From contig PHCI01000011.1 in assembly GCA_002842205.1 (NCBI GenBank), positions 1 to 64,000 on the forward strand: 64,000 nt of DNA. The letters are read 5' to 3'. This stretch comes from Betaproteobacteria bacterium HGW-Betaproteobacteria-3 (GTDB taxonomy: Bacteria; Pseudomonadota; Gammaproteobacteria; Burkholderiales; Burkholderiaceae_C). This document shows positions 41,526 to 50,528 of the stretch, in pieces; within the stretch, counting starts at the first letter, position 1, and every line of letters starts with the position of its first letter. The translations under genes and the position numbers were made by a program. The notes beneath the pieces are model-generated. The model did no database searches. It was not told the origin of the DNA and was given only the letters and a program-made list of their open reading frames with translations.

Positions 41526-41840
41526 CTACATCTGCACGAACACCCGGCCGTCCTCGATACGCACTGGATAACTGGCAACGTCCTGTGTGATGGGAGCGCA
41601 AGTGCCGCGGCCATCGCGCACGTCGAACCTCCCCTGATGCAATGGGCACTCGATCTCATGGCCTTCCAGAAAGCCGTCACACAGGCGGGCTTGGCCATGG
41701 GTGCAGGTGTTGGCGGTGGCAAATACCTGGCCCTCCACCTTGTAGAGGGCAATGTCTTCGCCACGGACTCGAAGTCCGATCACGTCGCCTTCGGGCACGT
41801 CGGCTTCATTGGCGGCATCGATCCAGGGGGTGTCACTCAT
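41526..41840 (-). CDS. nagAb: Rieske-type ferredoxin of salicylate 5-hydroxylase (NagAb-like)
   Basis: 104 residues. Rieske [2Fe-2S] ligands C46-x-H48 and C65-x2-H68 (CTHGQARLCDG...ECPLHQGRFD). It carries electrons from the reductase to the oxygenase. Last gene of a four-gene set in the order seen in nag operons: nagAa, nagG, nagH, nagAb. Thirteen bp after nagH. Confidence 0.88.
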   Translation of the reverse strand: MSDTPWIDAANEADVPEGDVIGLRVRGEDIALYKVEGQVFATANTCTHGQARLCDGFLEGHEIECPLHQGRFDVRDGRGTCAPITQDVASYPVRIEDGRVFVQM

Positions 41841-41853
41841 GGTGTCTGGCGCT

Positions 41854-42342
41854 TCAGATGGGATAGATGATGGAGTTCGGAATCATTTCGCTGTCGTACA
41901 CACAGTACCGTGAGGAGAACTTCAGCCCTTCGGGCGTGCGGACGATGACGTCGAGGTAGCGGCCTACGTTGTAGACCGTTGATTCCTGCGAAAGCTTGGT
42001 GCGAAAAACCGCATAGTTTGCCTCGACTTCAAACCGTTCTGCGTCCACTTTGTGGATCAGTGGCGCACCCACGACATGACGTTGGTAGTAGGGGTCGTGG
42101 AACAGGGTTTCCTGGATGCCATAGACGCGGTCTTGCAGCATGCCCTTGCTTTCGAAAAACAGTGTTGCCAGGGGGAAGCCGCGTTCATGATTTTCGCGCG
42201 GAATCAGCTTGTAGACGCATTGGTCCGTGAAAAACTCGGGCCACAAATTCCAGTTGCCCGAGTCGACGGCCCGCGCGTAATCGGCATGGAGCTGCACGAT
42301 GCGCAAATAGTCTTCAAAGTCAATCTGAATGGGGGTGCTCAT
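41854..42342 (-). CDS. nagH: Salicylate 5-hydroxylase small subunit (NagH-like)
   Basis: 162 residues, a ring-hydroxylating oxygenase beta subunit (cone-shaped NTF2-like fold). The segments QDRVYGIQETLFHDPYYQRH and CVYDSEMIPNSIIYPI closely match what I recall of NagH. Its start overlaps the nagG stop by 4 nt (ATGA), so subunits are probably made in balance. Confidence 0.9.
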   Translation of the reverse strand: MSTPIQIDFEDYLRIVQLHADYARAVDSGNWNLWPEFFTDQCVYKLIPRENHERGFPLATLFFESKGMLQDRVYGIQETLFHDPYYQRHVVGAPLIHKVDAERFEVEANYAVFRTKLSQESTVYNVGRYLDVIVRTPEGLKFSSRYCVYDSEMIPNSIIYPI

Positions 42343-43604
42343 GCCTCGGCCTCCATGATTTCGCGCCAGTATTGGTACATGCCGCGGATCAGGGTCTCGG
42401 TCACCATATGGTCGGTGTCCTCGACAGTGCGGCCGCCGAGCTCGACCAAGCTGCGGTGAAACGGCTTTTGCTCGAAGCCCTGTTGGGAAAACTCAATGAC
42501 CTCGCCGTCGTCCGCCGACACGAAACCGGCCGGGCCGAACAAGTTGGCCTGGCGCAGCCTCCGTTGCGTCATCTCGGCCGTGTCGTCCTCGAAGCCGAAG
42601 TGAGTCCAGACGAAATTAAAGGCCCCCTGGCCGTCGGGCTGGATGTGCCGTGTCGATACGCTGTTGACCTGTTGCTGCAGGATGACGCTGGGGAAGATCG
42701 TCGTCATCACCGCAGTGGGCCCGCCCCACCAGGGTTCGGGCACGATGTCGAGAAAACGCGCGTCGTGAAGCGTCATACTTTCCTTGAAGCTGGACACCTG
42801 CGTGACCTCCTCGGCTTTTCCGGACTGGCCGCGGGTCGAGATCATGGCCGCGTGACGATGTCGGGCGTCCATGCGGAGCTGGGACTTGTTGTCGGCGCGC
42901 CAGAGTCCGAACGTCACAAACCAGGTGTGCAGCAACCCGGGGTGATACGGGTCCTTGATGTTTTCCTGCATCAGCTTCCAGTTGCCGGGAATGCGCTGGC
43001 GGTTGTAACCCAGGATCTTCAGCTTGCGGCCATCAAACAACCGATCAAAATAACCCAGGATGACCGGACCAAGGAAATCCTCAAGCGGTTCGATGTTGTG
43101 GTCGAAGCTCGCAAACACCACGCCGCCGCGCGTCGCAACCTTGAGCTTGTTGAGGCCATGGTCGCTGGTCTTGAAGTCCGAAGGCATGCCCCCATTGATT
43201 TTTCCGTCCTGCTTGACGCCGCGGCGGAAGGGCACACCCTGCAGGTCGCCCTTCAGCGTATAGCTCCACTGGTGGTAGGGGCAGACAAACTCCTTCCTGT
43301 TGCCGTGGCGTTCGCGGCAGAACTGCATGCCGCGATGGGCGCAGACGTTCTCCACCACACCGATCCCACCATCGGGGTCGCGCACCATGACGACCGAACG
43401 CTCGCCGACGACGGTTCGCTTGAAGTCACCGGCATGGGGAATCTCGGCTTCAAGACCGATGTAGTTCCAGTGCCGGGTATAAAAAAAGCGTTCCAGCTCC
43501 TTTTTGTGGAGCGCTGGATCGGTGTACGCCAGGAACGGAATCCGGCTGGTTCCCTCGGATTCCCAGCGCAGTTCAGTGGGAAAGGATGTGGGGGGTGTTG
43601 TCAT
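42339..43604 (-). CDS. nagG: Salicylate 5-hydroxylase large subunit (NagG-like)
   Basis: 421 residues from the ATG after AGGAG. Rieske centre C88-x-H90 and C108-x2-H111; mononuclear iron ligands D218, H221 and H226 in IKDPYHPGLLHTWF. Regions such as RIPGNWKLMQENIKDPYHPG and ANLFGPAGFVSADDGEVIEF match NagG as I know it. It converts salicylate to gentisate. Closely related enzymes acting on other benzoates cannot be fully excluded. Confidence 0.9.
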   Translation of the reverse strand: MTTPPTSFPTELRWESEGTSRIPFLAYTDPALHKKELERFFYTRHWNYIGLEAEIPHAGDFKRTVVGERSVVMVRDPDGGIGVVENVCAHRGMQFCRERHGNRKEFVCPYHQWSYTLKGDLQGVPFRRGVKQDGKINGGMPSDFKTSDHGLNKLKVATRGGVVFASFDHNIEPLEDFLGPVILGYFDRLFDGRKLKILGYNRQRIPGNWKLMQENIKDPYHPGLLHTWFVTFGLWRADNKSQLRMDARHRHAAMISTRGQSGKAEEVTQVSSFKESMTLHDARFLDIVPEPWWGGPTAVMTTIFPSVILQQQVNSVSTRHIQPDGQGAFNFVWTHFGFEDDTAEMTQRRLRQANLFGPAGFVSADDGEVIEFSQQGFEQKPFHRSLVELGGRTVEDTDHMVTETLIRGMYQYWREIMEAEA

Positions 43605-43671
43605 CGTGATCTCCTGCAATGACCAATGCGGGGATGGCCTGGATTGGATGTGCTCATGGGCCTGTATGCCA

Positions 43672-44655
43672 TCAGGCGACACTCGCATAAAAAGCATCCG
43701 CATGGATTTGTTCCAGCGGAACGCCCAGGCGTTTGACCCGCAATGCCGTGGCTTCGACCATGGGGGGCGCCCCGCAAAGGTAAGCGCGAAAACCCCGAAG
43801 ATCGGACCAGTCCTGGGCGATGGCTTCGGTGACGAGTCCGGTACGGCAGGAGGGAGCGCGTCCCGACGCCACCACCACATGAAGGTGCAGTTGGGGGTGC
43901 CGCTGCTTCAAGGCGTGGAGCCAGTCCAGCCCGTAAATGTCGCGCTCTGACCGCACACCAAAATAAAGGTGCATGGGGTTGGCCATGCCTTCGCCCAACG
44001 CATTGCGCACGATGGACAGAACCGGCGCCAGCCCGGTGCCACCGGCCACGCACAACATGGGCCCCATGTGCTTGCGACGCAAGTAGGCCGACCCCAGCGG
44101 ACCACTGACACGCACGGTGTCGCCGATTTTCAGTTCGCTGGCAACGTAGCCGCTGACCCGGCCATGCGGGACCAGTCGGACATGAAACTCCAGCAATTCA
44201 TCGTCAACGAGGCCGGCCATCGAATACGGCCGTATGTGCCCCGGCGTGAACTGCAGGTGGGCGTATTGGCCGGCTGAAAACGCCAATGGCTTCGCGGGTT
44301 GGAGCAACAGGCGGCGGACATCGTGCGTTTGCAGCTCATTCGCGACCACGGTGGCTTTCAGGATGCGCGCCGGATGCACGACGATCTCGTCGGGCTCGGG
44401 GATTTCGATGATGCAGGGCGCGGTCAGAAAAGTCTGGCATGCCAATACCATGCGGTCGTCGGTGCCAGACGGCCGTTGCGCTTCGCGGCCGGCGTCCAGC
44501 ACCTCGCCCTCGATCACCTTGCAGCGGCAGGTGCCACAGCGACCGGCCATGCAGCTGTAGGACATGGGCACCTGATGGGCGCGAAGCACCTCCAGCAGGT
44601 TGGCGCCCGGCGTCACATCCAGCGTACGTTCAAGGGGGCGAATCAGGACTTCCAT
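43672..44655 (-). CDS. nagAa: Ferredoxin reductase component (NagAa-like)
   Basis: 327 residues. N-terminal plant-type [2Fe-2S] domain with C35, C40, C43 and C73 ([15 protein letters not shown]...LACQ), an FAD domain (RPYSMAG) and an NAD domain ([16 protein letters not shown]...[11 protein letters not shown]). Length and sequence match the NagAa reductase. First gene of the set, 67 bp before nagG, divergent from the regulator. Confidence 0.92.
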   Translation of the reverse strand: MEVLIRPLERTLDVTPGANLLEVLRAHQVPMSYSCMAGRCGTCRCKVIEGEVLDAGREAQRPSGTDDRMVLACQTFLTAPCIIEIPEPDEIVVHPARILKATVVANELQTHDVRRLLLQPAKPLAFSAGQYAHLQFTPGHIRPYSMAGLVDDELLEFHVRLVPHGRVSGYVASELKIGDTVRVSGPLGSAYLRRKHMGPMLCVAGGTGLAPVLSIVRNALGEGMANPMHLYFGVRSERDIYGLDWLHALKQRHPQLHLHVVVASGRAPSCRTGLVTEAIAQDWSDLRGFRAYLCGAPPMVEATALRVKRLGVPLEQIHADAFYASVA

Positions 44656-44703
44656 CGAAGACCGATGTTCGGGCCGCGTCGGTCATCAGGCAATGGGATT
44701 ACA

Positions 44704-44720
44704 GTGATGGACCCTATCAC
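44704..44720. promoter_or_regulatory. Candidate NagR operator
   Basis: A perfect dyad GTGAT-N7-ATCAC, the T-N11-A spacing typical of LysR-type regulators, lies in the gap between nagAa and the regulator gene. It overlaps an alternative upstream start codon of the regulator, which argues for the downstream start. Confidence 0.55.
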
Positions 44721-44742
44721 CAAATCAAATATAGCTGGCGCG

Positions 44743-45648
44743 ATGAATCTTGAAGAAATCGACCTGAACCTGCTGGTGGTGTTCAACCAGCTTCTGATCG
44801 AGCAGCGCGTTTCGCGCGTGGCCGAAAAGCTGGGGGTGTCGCAGCCAGCGGTGAGCAACGCCCTGTCCAGGTTGCGCAAGCTGCTGGGGGACGAACTGTT
44901 TCTGCGCACGTCGCGCGGCATGGTGCCCACGCCATTTGCCGAACAGCTGGCCGAATCCGTGACCTACGCGTTGGACATGATCCACGGCGCGCTCAACCAG
45001 CGCGACGCGTTCGACGCGCGCACTTGCGTTCGTTCATTCACCATTGGCATGACAGACATTGGTGAAATCGTCTTTTTGCCCGCCCTGCTGGAGCGCCTTG
45101 CACGCGAAGCTCCGGGCGTCACCCTCAACACCGTGCGCAATGCGGCAGTAAACCTGAATGACGAAATGGGTGCGGGGCATGTGGACCTTGCCATCGGACT
45201 GCTGCCTCAACTCAAAGCGGGCTTTTTTCAGCGGCGATTGTTCCGCCAGCGCTATGTATGCGTGTTCCGACGGGGGCACCTCCTGGACAAAAAACGCATC
45301 ACCCTGGAGGCGTTTTCCCGCGCTGAGCATGTGGTGGTCGTGTCGCCGGGCACGGGGCACGGCAAGGTGGAGGAACTGTTGCGGCGCAGCGGCATTGAGC
45401 GGAACGTGCGATTGACCGTGCCCCATTTCGTGCCCTTGGGGCACATCCTGGGCAGCACCGATCTCGTGGCCACGGTGCCGCAGCGGCTCGCTGAAAAAAT
45501 GGCAGGGCCGTTTGGTCTGGGCTTTCGCGATCACCCTGCCGCCTTGCCCGAAGTGCCGATCAATCTGTTCTGGCACGCCCGGTATCACAAGGACCCGGCC
45601 AACCAGTGGTTGCGATCCGTGGTGGTCAGCCTGTTCGCGACGGATTGA
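44743..45648 (+). CDS. nagR: NagR/NahR-like LysR regulator
   Basis: 301 residues from MNLEEIDLNLLVVFNQLL, matching NahR/NagR length; an in-frame ATG 12 codons earlier is possible. Helix-turn-helix at VSRVAEKLGVSQPAVSNALSRL. The segments TIGMTDIGEIVFLPALLERL, GHVDLAIGLLPQLKAGFFQRRL and NLFWHARYHKDPANQWLR follow NahR closely. NahR-type proteins activate with salicylate, the presumed substrate of the divergent genes. Confidence 0.9.
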   Translation: MNLEEIDLNLLVVFNQLLIEQRVSRVAEKLGVSQPAVSNALSRLRKLLGDELFLRTSRGMVPTPFAEQLAESVTYALDMIHGALNQRDAFDARTCVRSFTIGMTDIGEIVFLPALLERLAREAPGVTLNTVRNAAVNLNDEMGAGHVDLAIGLLPQLKAGFFQRRLFRQRYVCVFRRGHLLDKKRITLEAFSRAEHVVVVSPGTGHGKVEELLRRSGIERNVRLTVPHFVPLGHILGSTDLVATVPQRLAEKMAGPFGLGFRDHPAALPEVPINLFWHARYHKDPANQWLRSVVVSLFATD

Positions 45649-45654
45649 ATACGT

Positions 45655-46422
45655 TCACCCCTCGGCCAGCGTCCCGTCCACAAACACCTTGAGCTCGCCA
45701 GGGGCCAACGCAGTCCATGACTCGTTGGTGGTGAGGGGTGTGGTTACCACCACGGCCACCCGGTCAGTGGGGGCGGTGTGTTCGGCAAAGTTGACGCTCA
45801 GGTCTTCGTCGCTCAGGGTGGCGTGGGCGAAGGGGTGTTGTCGCAGCACGTAATGCAGTGCGGTGCTGGCGTGGGCCCACAAGGCCTCGCCGTTGGACAG
45901 CAGGAAGTTGAAGGTGCCGTGCTTCGCGATTTGCGGCGCCAGTTCGCGCAAGGTCAGCGTGAGCTCGGCCACGCTGGGCACGCCCGCATGGGACTTGGCC
46001 AGCTCCTGCATCAACCAGCAAAAGGCGCGTTCACTGTCGGTGGTGCCCACGGGGCGGAAGTTGCCGTGCAGGCGCGGTGCAAAGTCCTTGAGATCGCCGT
46101 TGTGCGCGAACACCCAGTAGCGGCCCCACAGTTCGCGCACGAACGGGTGGCAGTTCTCCAGCATCACCACGCCTTGGGTGGCCTTGCGGATGTGCGAGAT
46201 CACATTGCGGCTCTTGATCGGGTAGGCGCTGATGAGCCGGGCCACGGGCGAAGTGCATGCGGGCGCATGGTCGACAAAGTGCCGCAGGCCGTTGCCTTCA
46301 AAGAACGCGATGCCCCAGCCGTCGGCATGATGGTCGGTATGGCCACCGCGCTGCGCAAACCCCGTGAAACTGAAGGTCACATCGGTAGGGGTGTTGCAGT
46401 TCATTCCGAGCAGCTGGCACAT
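45655..46422 (-). CDS. Class II glutamine amidotransferase (YafJ-like)
   Basis: 255 residues. Cys2 (MCQLLGMN) is the N-terminal nucleophile after Met removal; GGHTDHHADGWGIAFF and SHIRKATQG and FAHNGDL form the glutaminase site. YafJ-type proteins are glutamine amidohydrolases without a known synthase domain. Convergent with nagR, with only 6 bp between the two genes. Confidence 0.92.
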   Translation of the reverse strand: MCQLLGMNCNTPTDVTFSFTGFAQRGGHTDHHADGWGIAFFEGNGLRHFVDHAPACTSPVARLISAYPIKSRNVISHIRKATQGVVMLENCHPFVRELWGRYWVFAHNGDLKDFAPRLHGNFRPVGTTDSERAFCWLMQELAKSHAGVPSVAELTLTLRELAPQIAKHGTFNFLLSNGEALWAHASTALHYVLRQHPFAHATLSDEDLSVNFAEHTAPTDRVAVVVTTPLTTNESWTALAPGELKVFVDGTLAEG

Positions 46423-46448
46423 GGTGGCGGGTCTGAAAGAGGGTGCCG

Positions 46449-47960
46449 CTATTGTGGCTTGATGCGCAACTGCAGCGCGGCCACCAGCGCCAGCGCACAC
46501 AGGGCGGCGAGCATCAGGAAGGACTCGTTGAACGCGGCCAGCCGCGCCGGGCTGGTGGCGGCGTGGGTCAATGAATCGCCATGCACGGCCAGCCGCCACT
46601 CCAGCACGATGCCACACAGGCTCACGCCGGCTGCGCCGCCCAGCATGCGCACAAAGTTGATGACGCTGGAGCCCTGCGGGATCAGCGCGCGCTCCAGCCC
46701 GCGCATCGAACCAAGGTTGAGCGACGGCAGGATGAAGCCCAGGCCAATGCGCCCGAGGATCGCCCAGGCCACCAGCCACCCGATGTTGCGCGCCGGGGTG
46801 ATGGTGATCATCAATGCGAACGACGCCGACAGCAGCGCCAGACCCACGCTCACCAGCACCCAGGTCGGACGCCGGTCGGCCAGTCGGCCCACAAAGGCAA
46901 TCGTCAAGGCCAGGATCAGCCCCGCCGGCAGCAGGATGGTGCCCACGTACGACGCCGACAACCCCAGCCCGAGCTGCATGTACACCGGCAGCAGGTAGGT
47001 CGAGCCAAACAGTGCCGTGCCGTAGATGAAGGCCACGATGCTGCCCATGGCAAACGGCCGGAACTTGAACAACGCCAGGTTCATCAACGGGTCCACCGCG
47101 GCGCTGGCGGCCGATGGCGTCAACGCCGCTTTTTGACGGGCCAGCCGCCGTTGCCACGCCACAAACGCCACCAGTGCCCCGGCTGCGCCCGCCAGCAGGC
47201 TGGCGGCCTGCACGGTGAGGCCGCCATGCAGTTGCACCAGGCCGTTGAGCAGGCACAAGGTGCCCGCGGTGCCCAGCAGCAGGCCGCGCCAGTCCAGGCT
47301 GGCGCCCGCGCGGCTCGCCGCCACGCCGCCCGGCGAGGTGCCGGGCACAAACTTGCGCGCCAGCCACAACGAGGCCAGGCAGAACGGCACCACCATGAAA
47401 AAGATCGAACGCCAGCCAAACAGGTCCACCAGCACGCCGCCGATGCTGGGGCCGATGGCCGGGGCCAGCACCACGCCCATGCCGAAGATGCCACTGGCGC
47501 GCCCCTGCTCGTGCGGTTCGAACGCCCGCAGGATGATGATGGCCGGAATCGGCTGCACCACGCCGGCCGCCAACCCTTCGGCCACGCGCGCGGCCAGTAC
47601 CAGCGTGAAGTCGTTGGACAGGCCGCCCACCACGCCACCTGCCAGCAGCAGCCACATGGTGCCCGAGTAGGTGCGCCGGTAGCCATAGCGGGACAGCAGC
47701 CAGGGTGTGGTCAGCATCGACACCGTCATGGCCACCATGAAGCCCGAGCTGACCCACTGCGCGCGCTCCTGGCCCAGCGTGAAGTGGTGGCTCATGTCGG
47801 GAATCGCCACGTTGATGATGGTCGAGGACATGATCGACGCCATCGTGCCCACCATGACCGACAGCAGCAAAAACCAGCGGTAGCGCTCGCCATGGCGTTC
47901 CCGCAGCGCGGCAATGGAATGCGGGGGATGCGCGGCGGGCGGCGTGGGAGGGAGGTTCAT
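46449..47960 (-). CDS. DHA2-family MFS exporter (EmrB/QacA type)
   Basis: 503 residues with about 14 membrane segments. Motifs: TIINVAIPDMSHHF in helix 1 and GVVLAPAIGPSIGGVLVDLFGWRSIFF, the antiporter motif C typical of drug:H+ antiporters. No membrane-fusion partner (EmrA) lies nearby. The compound exported is unknown. Start chosen at MNLPPTPPAAH after GGGAGGGAGG. Confidence 0.92.
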   Translation of the reverse strand: MNLPPTPPAAHPPHSIAALRERHGERYRWFLLLSVMVGTMASIMSSTIINVAIPDMSHHFTLGQERAQWVSSGFMVAMTVSMLTTPWLLSRYGYRRTYSGTMWLLLAGGVVGGLSNDFTLVLAARVAEGLAAGVVQPIPAIIILRAFEPHEQGRASGIFGMGVVLAPAIGPSIGGVLVDLFGWRSIFFMVVPFCLASLWLARKFVPGTSPGGVAASRAGASLDWRGLLLGTAGTLCLLNGLVQLHGGLTVQAASLLAGAAGALVAFVAWQRRLARQKAALTPSAASAAVDPLMNLALFKFRPFAMGSIVAFIYGTALFGSTYLLPVYMQLGLGLSASYVGTILLPAGLILALTIAFVGRLADRRPTWVLVSVGLALLSASFALMITITPARNIGWLVAWAILGRIGLGFILPSLNLGSMRGLERALIPQGSSVINFVRMLGGAAGVSLCGIVLEWRLAVHGDSLTHAATSPARLAAFNESFLMLAALCALALVAALQLRIKPQ

Positions 47961-48055
47961 GGCGGGCAGGCGCGAGGTGGCGCAACGCCCGAGCATATCG
48001 GGCTTTGCGGCGCCCGGCATGCGATCATGACGGATGGCAATATCCCGGAGGCCCG

Positions 48056-49258
48056 ATGACATCTCAAGATGACGCTGCAGCTGGCGCATGGCAAGGTCTC
48101 TGGAAGCGCCGCAAGGTGCCGACGGCGAGCCGCGCCTACCGCTGCCAGTGCGGCAGGCCGGTATTTTTTCGCAACAGCACTTGCCTGGCTTGCCAGACAC
48201 CGCTGGGCTTCGAGCCCCACCGGGCCCAAGTGCTGCCGCTGGCGCCCGGTGCGCAGCAAGGGCTGTGGACGCTGCAGGGCGACACCGGTGGTGCGCTCTA
48301 CCGGCGCTGCCAGAACTTCCATTCGGCGATCGGCTGCAACTGGCTGGTGCCGGTGGCCACCGCGACCTCGGGGCGACCTGCCAACCCCAAGGGCCTGTGC
48401 GTGGCCTGCAACCTGAACCGGATGATCCCGGACCAGGGCAACCTTCGAAACCGCGTGTTGTGGCGCGACACCGAAGTGGCCAAGCGCCGACTCGTGTCGC
48501 AACTGCTCGTGCTGGGCCTGCCGGTGGCCTCCCGCGTGAACGAAGACCCCGCGCGCGGCCTGGCCTTTGACCTGCTGCACCCCACGCCCGACAAGCCCCA
48601 GGTGCTCACCGGCCATGCCGACGGAATCATCACACTCAATGTGGAAGAAGCCGACAGCGCCATGCGCGAGCAGGTGCGCACCCGCATGCGCGAGCCGTAC
48701 CGCACGCTGCTCGGGCACTTCCGCCACGAAGTGGGCCACTATTACTGGGACCGGCTGGTACGCGGCACCGACTGGCACGCGGATTTTCGCGACCTGTTTG
48801 GTGACGAGCGCCAGGACTATGCCGCCGCGCTGCGCAACCACTACGAGCAGGGCCCGCCGGCCGCCTGGGCGCAGCGCTACATCAGCGGCTACGCCAGCAC
48901 CCACCCCTGGGAAGACTGGGCCGAGTCATGGGCCCATTACCTGCACATCGCCGACGCGGTGGACACCGCCCTGAGCTTCGGGCTGGACGCCGACGACGTG
49001 GAGATCGACCACGCGCCGTTTGGCCCCGAAGTGCTGTGGTTGCCCCATGACCCCGGGGCCGCGCCATTTCTGGAGTTCATCAACGCGTGGGTGCAACTGA
49101 CCCGGGTGCTCAATGAACTGTCCCGCAGCATGGGCCAGCCCGATTTTTACCCCTTTGTGCTGCCACGCGCGGTGGTGGGCAAGCTGCAGTTCATTCACGT
49201 GCTGGTGAGTGAAGCCAGATCGGCTTCCAACCAAAATCAGAATGAAAATGCCTGTTAG
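48056..49258 (+). CDS. Zinc-binding metallopeptidase-family protein (DUF2248-type)
   Basis: 400 residues. N-terminal zinc ribbon with CxC/CxxC pairs (CQCGRPVFFRNSTCLACQ and CVACNLNRM) and a peptidase-like domain with HEVGHYYWD (HExxH near residue 223), plus a downstream YASTHPWEDWAESWAHYLH that could supply a third ligand. This matches putative zinc-binding metallopeptidases of Proteobacteria, activity unproven. The last residues and the stop codon come from repeat R4. Confidence 0.85.
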   Translation: MTSQDDAAAGAWQGLWKRRKVPTASRAYRCQCGRPVFFRNSTCLACQTPLGFEPHRAQVLPLAPGAQQGLWTLQGDTGGALYRRCQNFHSAIGCNWLVPVATATSGRPANPKGLCVACNLNRMIPDQGNLRNRVLWRDTEVAKRRLVSQLLVLGLPVASRVNEDPARGLAFDLLHPTPDKPQVLTGHADGIITLNVEEADSAMREQVRTRMREPYRTLLGHFRHEVGHYYWDRLVRGTDWHADFRDLFGDERQDYAAALRNHYEQGPPAAWAQRYISGYASTHPWEDWAESWAHYLHIADAVDTALSFGLDADDVEIDHAPFGPEVLWLPHDPGAAPFLEFINAWVQLTRVLNELSRSMGQPDFYPFVLPRAVVGKLQFIHVLVSEARSASNQNQNENAC

Positions 49259-49300
49259 CCCCCGTCAAACGGAAATAGTTTGCTATTTATTAAGTAGTAT
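49245..49300 (+). repeat. Dispersed ~50-bp repeat, copy R4, at a convergent gene junction
   Basis: AAAATGCCTGTTAGCCCCCG then TCAAACGGAAATAGTTTGCT and ATTTATTAAGTAG. The TAG stop of the peptidase gene (+) and the TAA stop of the CWC gene (-) both lie inside it. It may serve as a two-way transcription end. Confidence 0.88.
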
Positions 49301-49541
49301 TCTGCAGGCCTGATGCTGGCGTTGCAGTGGCGCAGTGCCGGCAGATGCAGGCCTGGTTCTGCGCTGCAGCGGGCACACGGGCCAGCAGCTCGGGTCCGAA
49401 CGTGACGCCGGTGCACCAGCAGGGTGGCTGCTTCACGCCGGTCGCACGCTCGACTTCCATCGCGCACCGGTTCGCTGCGCCGCACAGCGGGCAGCGCGAG
49501 GCATCCAGAGTCGTTGGAGCGGGTTGGGGGGTGCTGGGCAT
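49290..49541 (-). CDS. Small cysteine-rich CWC-family protein
   Basis: 83 residues with CPLCGAANRC, the family-naming CWC triplet (PPCWCTGVTF) and a late CICRHC. The Cys pattern suggests a zinc or other metal site. Function unknown. Same strand as the bactofilin gene 50 bp upstream, so possibly co-transcribed. Its C-terminus (LQNTT) is encoded by repeat R4. Confidence 0.82.
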   Translation of the reverse strand: MPSTPQPAPTTLDASRCPLCGAANRCAMEVERATGVKQPPCWCTGVTFGPELLARVPAAAQNQACICRHCATATPASGLQNTT

Positions 49542-49591
49542 GCGCTGCCAGTGTAGCGGCCGGCAGCGCAAGGCCCGGTGGGCGCCGCCTC

Positions 49592-50173
49592 TCAGGCCGT
49601 GGCGACGTGCAGGTTCGAGCGCGTGGCCACCGGGGCAACCGGGGCCACTGCGGGCGCTGCCTTGGCGTGCTGGCCACCCTGGCCGGCGCCGAACGCGATT
49701 TCTCCCGAAAGCTGGCCGCCCTCTTCGATCACGATCTTGCCGTAGCGGATCTTGCCGGTGACTTTGCCGGTGGCGTAGATGGTGAGCTTTTGCCGCACCG
49801 TGAGGTTGCCATTGAACAGGCCGCGGATCTCGGCGATGTCGATGTCGGCCGAACCCTTGAACGAGCCCACTTCGGCGATCTGGATCACGCGTGAATCCAT
49901 CGTGGCCTCGACAAAACCCTCCACCACCAGCGTGTCGCAATCGGTGATCTCCACGCCCTTGAGCTTGATGTTGGGTCCCACCGTGAGCTTGCTGCCGCCC
50001 TCGGGCGCGGCACCCTGTACCGGGGCCGGGCTGGTGGCTGCGGCCTTGTCGGACGGCGTGACGCCATGCTGCGCGGTCGTCAGGGGTGTTCCGGTGTGCG
50101 ACGTGCCCGGGGTCGGGCGCGGATGGAGTGCGTCGGGTTCACGTTTGCCAAAGAACGGGGATTGCATGGCCAT
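49592..50173 (-). CDS. Bactofilin
   Basis: 193 residues from the ATG 7 bp after AGGAGGA. Disordered N-terminus (1-65), a bactofilin beta-helix core (about 68-160; TVGPNIKLKGVEITDCDTLVVEGFVEA...GLFNGNLTVRQKLTIYATGKVTGKIRYGKIVIEEGGQLSGEI) and an Ala/Pro tail. Bactofilins form nucleotide-free filaments that shape cells or place envelope enzymes. No adjacent M23 peptidase gene is seen. Confidence 0.92.
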   Translation of the reverse strand: MAMQSPFFGKREPDALHPRPTPGTSHTGTPLTTAQHGVTPSDKAAATSPAPVQGAAPEGGSKLTVGPNIKLKGVEITDCDTLVVEGFVEATMDSRVIQIAEVGSFKGSADIDIAEIRGLFNGNLTVRQKLTIYATGKVTGKIRYGKIVIEEGGQLSGEIAFGAGQGGQHAKAAPAVAPVAPVATRSNLHVATA

Positions 50174-50528
50174 GGGATGGTCCTCCTTGAAAAGACGCGA
50201 TCCTATGGGCATGGGGCGCCCGGTGCTTCACAGTTACGCAAGAGCCGTAACGAATTACTTTGGCGCGCGCGACCTCCATCGCCGCCTGCGCCTTCTGACG
50301 CGGGCTCCGGGGCATTGGCGGAAATGGCGGGGGCACACATTGCTACAAAACATCTGGCGGATGACCCGCTTCCAACAGGGCGCAGTGCGGGATGTGCTTG
50401 TGATGTGCGGGTGAAGAATTCAGATTGATGTCGATCAAAAACCCGTTGCTTATGTGCGGTAACCGCTGGTTTGCGAGGCGTCATTCTGTTACGGTGGGCT
50501 CTTGAGCATCCCGAAAGGAAGGTATTTC
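50174..50528. other. Intergenic region between bactofilin and the YqjD-type operon
   Basis: 355 bp without a gene. It holds the FNR box (50425-50438) and divergent promoters for the flanking genes. No other structure is supported. Confidence 0.6.
50425..50438. promoter_or_regulatory. Perfect FNR/Anr box
   Basis: TTGAT-GTCG-ATCAA is an exact match to the FNR consensus TTGATNNNNATCAA. It lies about 90 bp before the YqjD-like gene and 250 bp before the bactofilin gene. No strong -10 element is found at the class II position on either side, so its target is inferred from distance. Confidence 0.65.

Noticed and set aside
45655-47985. A 776-codon minus-strand frame spanning the amidotransferase and the exporter
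   Set aside because: The amidotransferase occupies only its last third. Upstream it is an out-of-frame shadow of the DHA2 exporter gene; the two real genes have separate starts.
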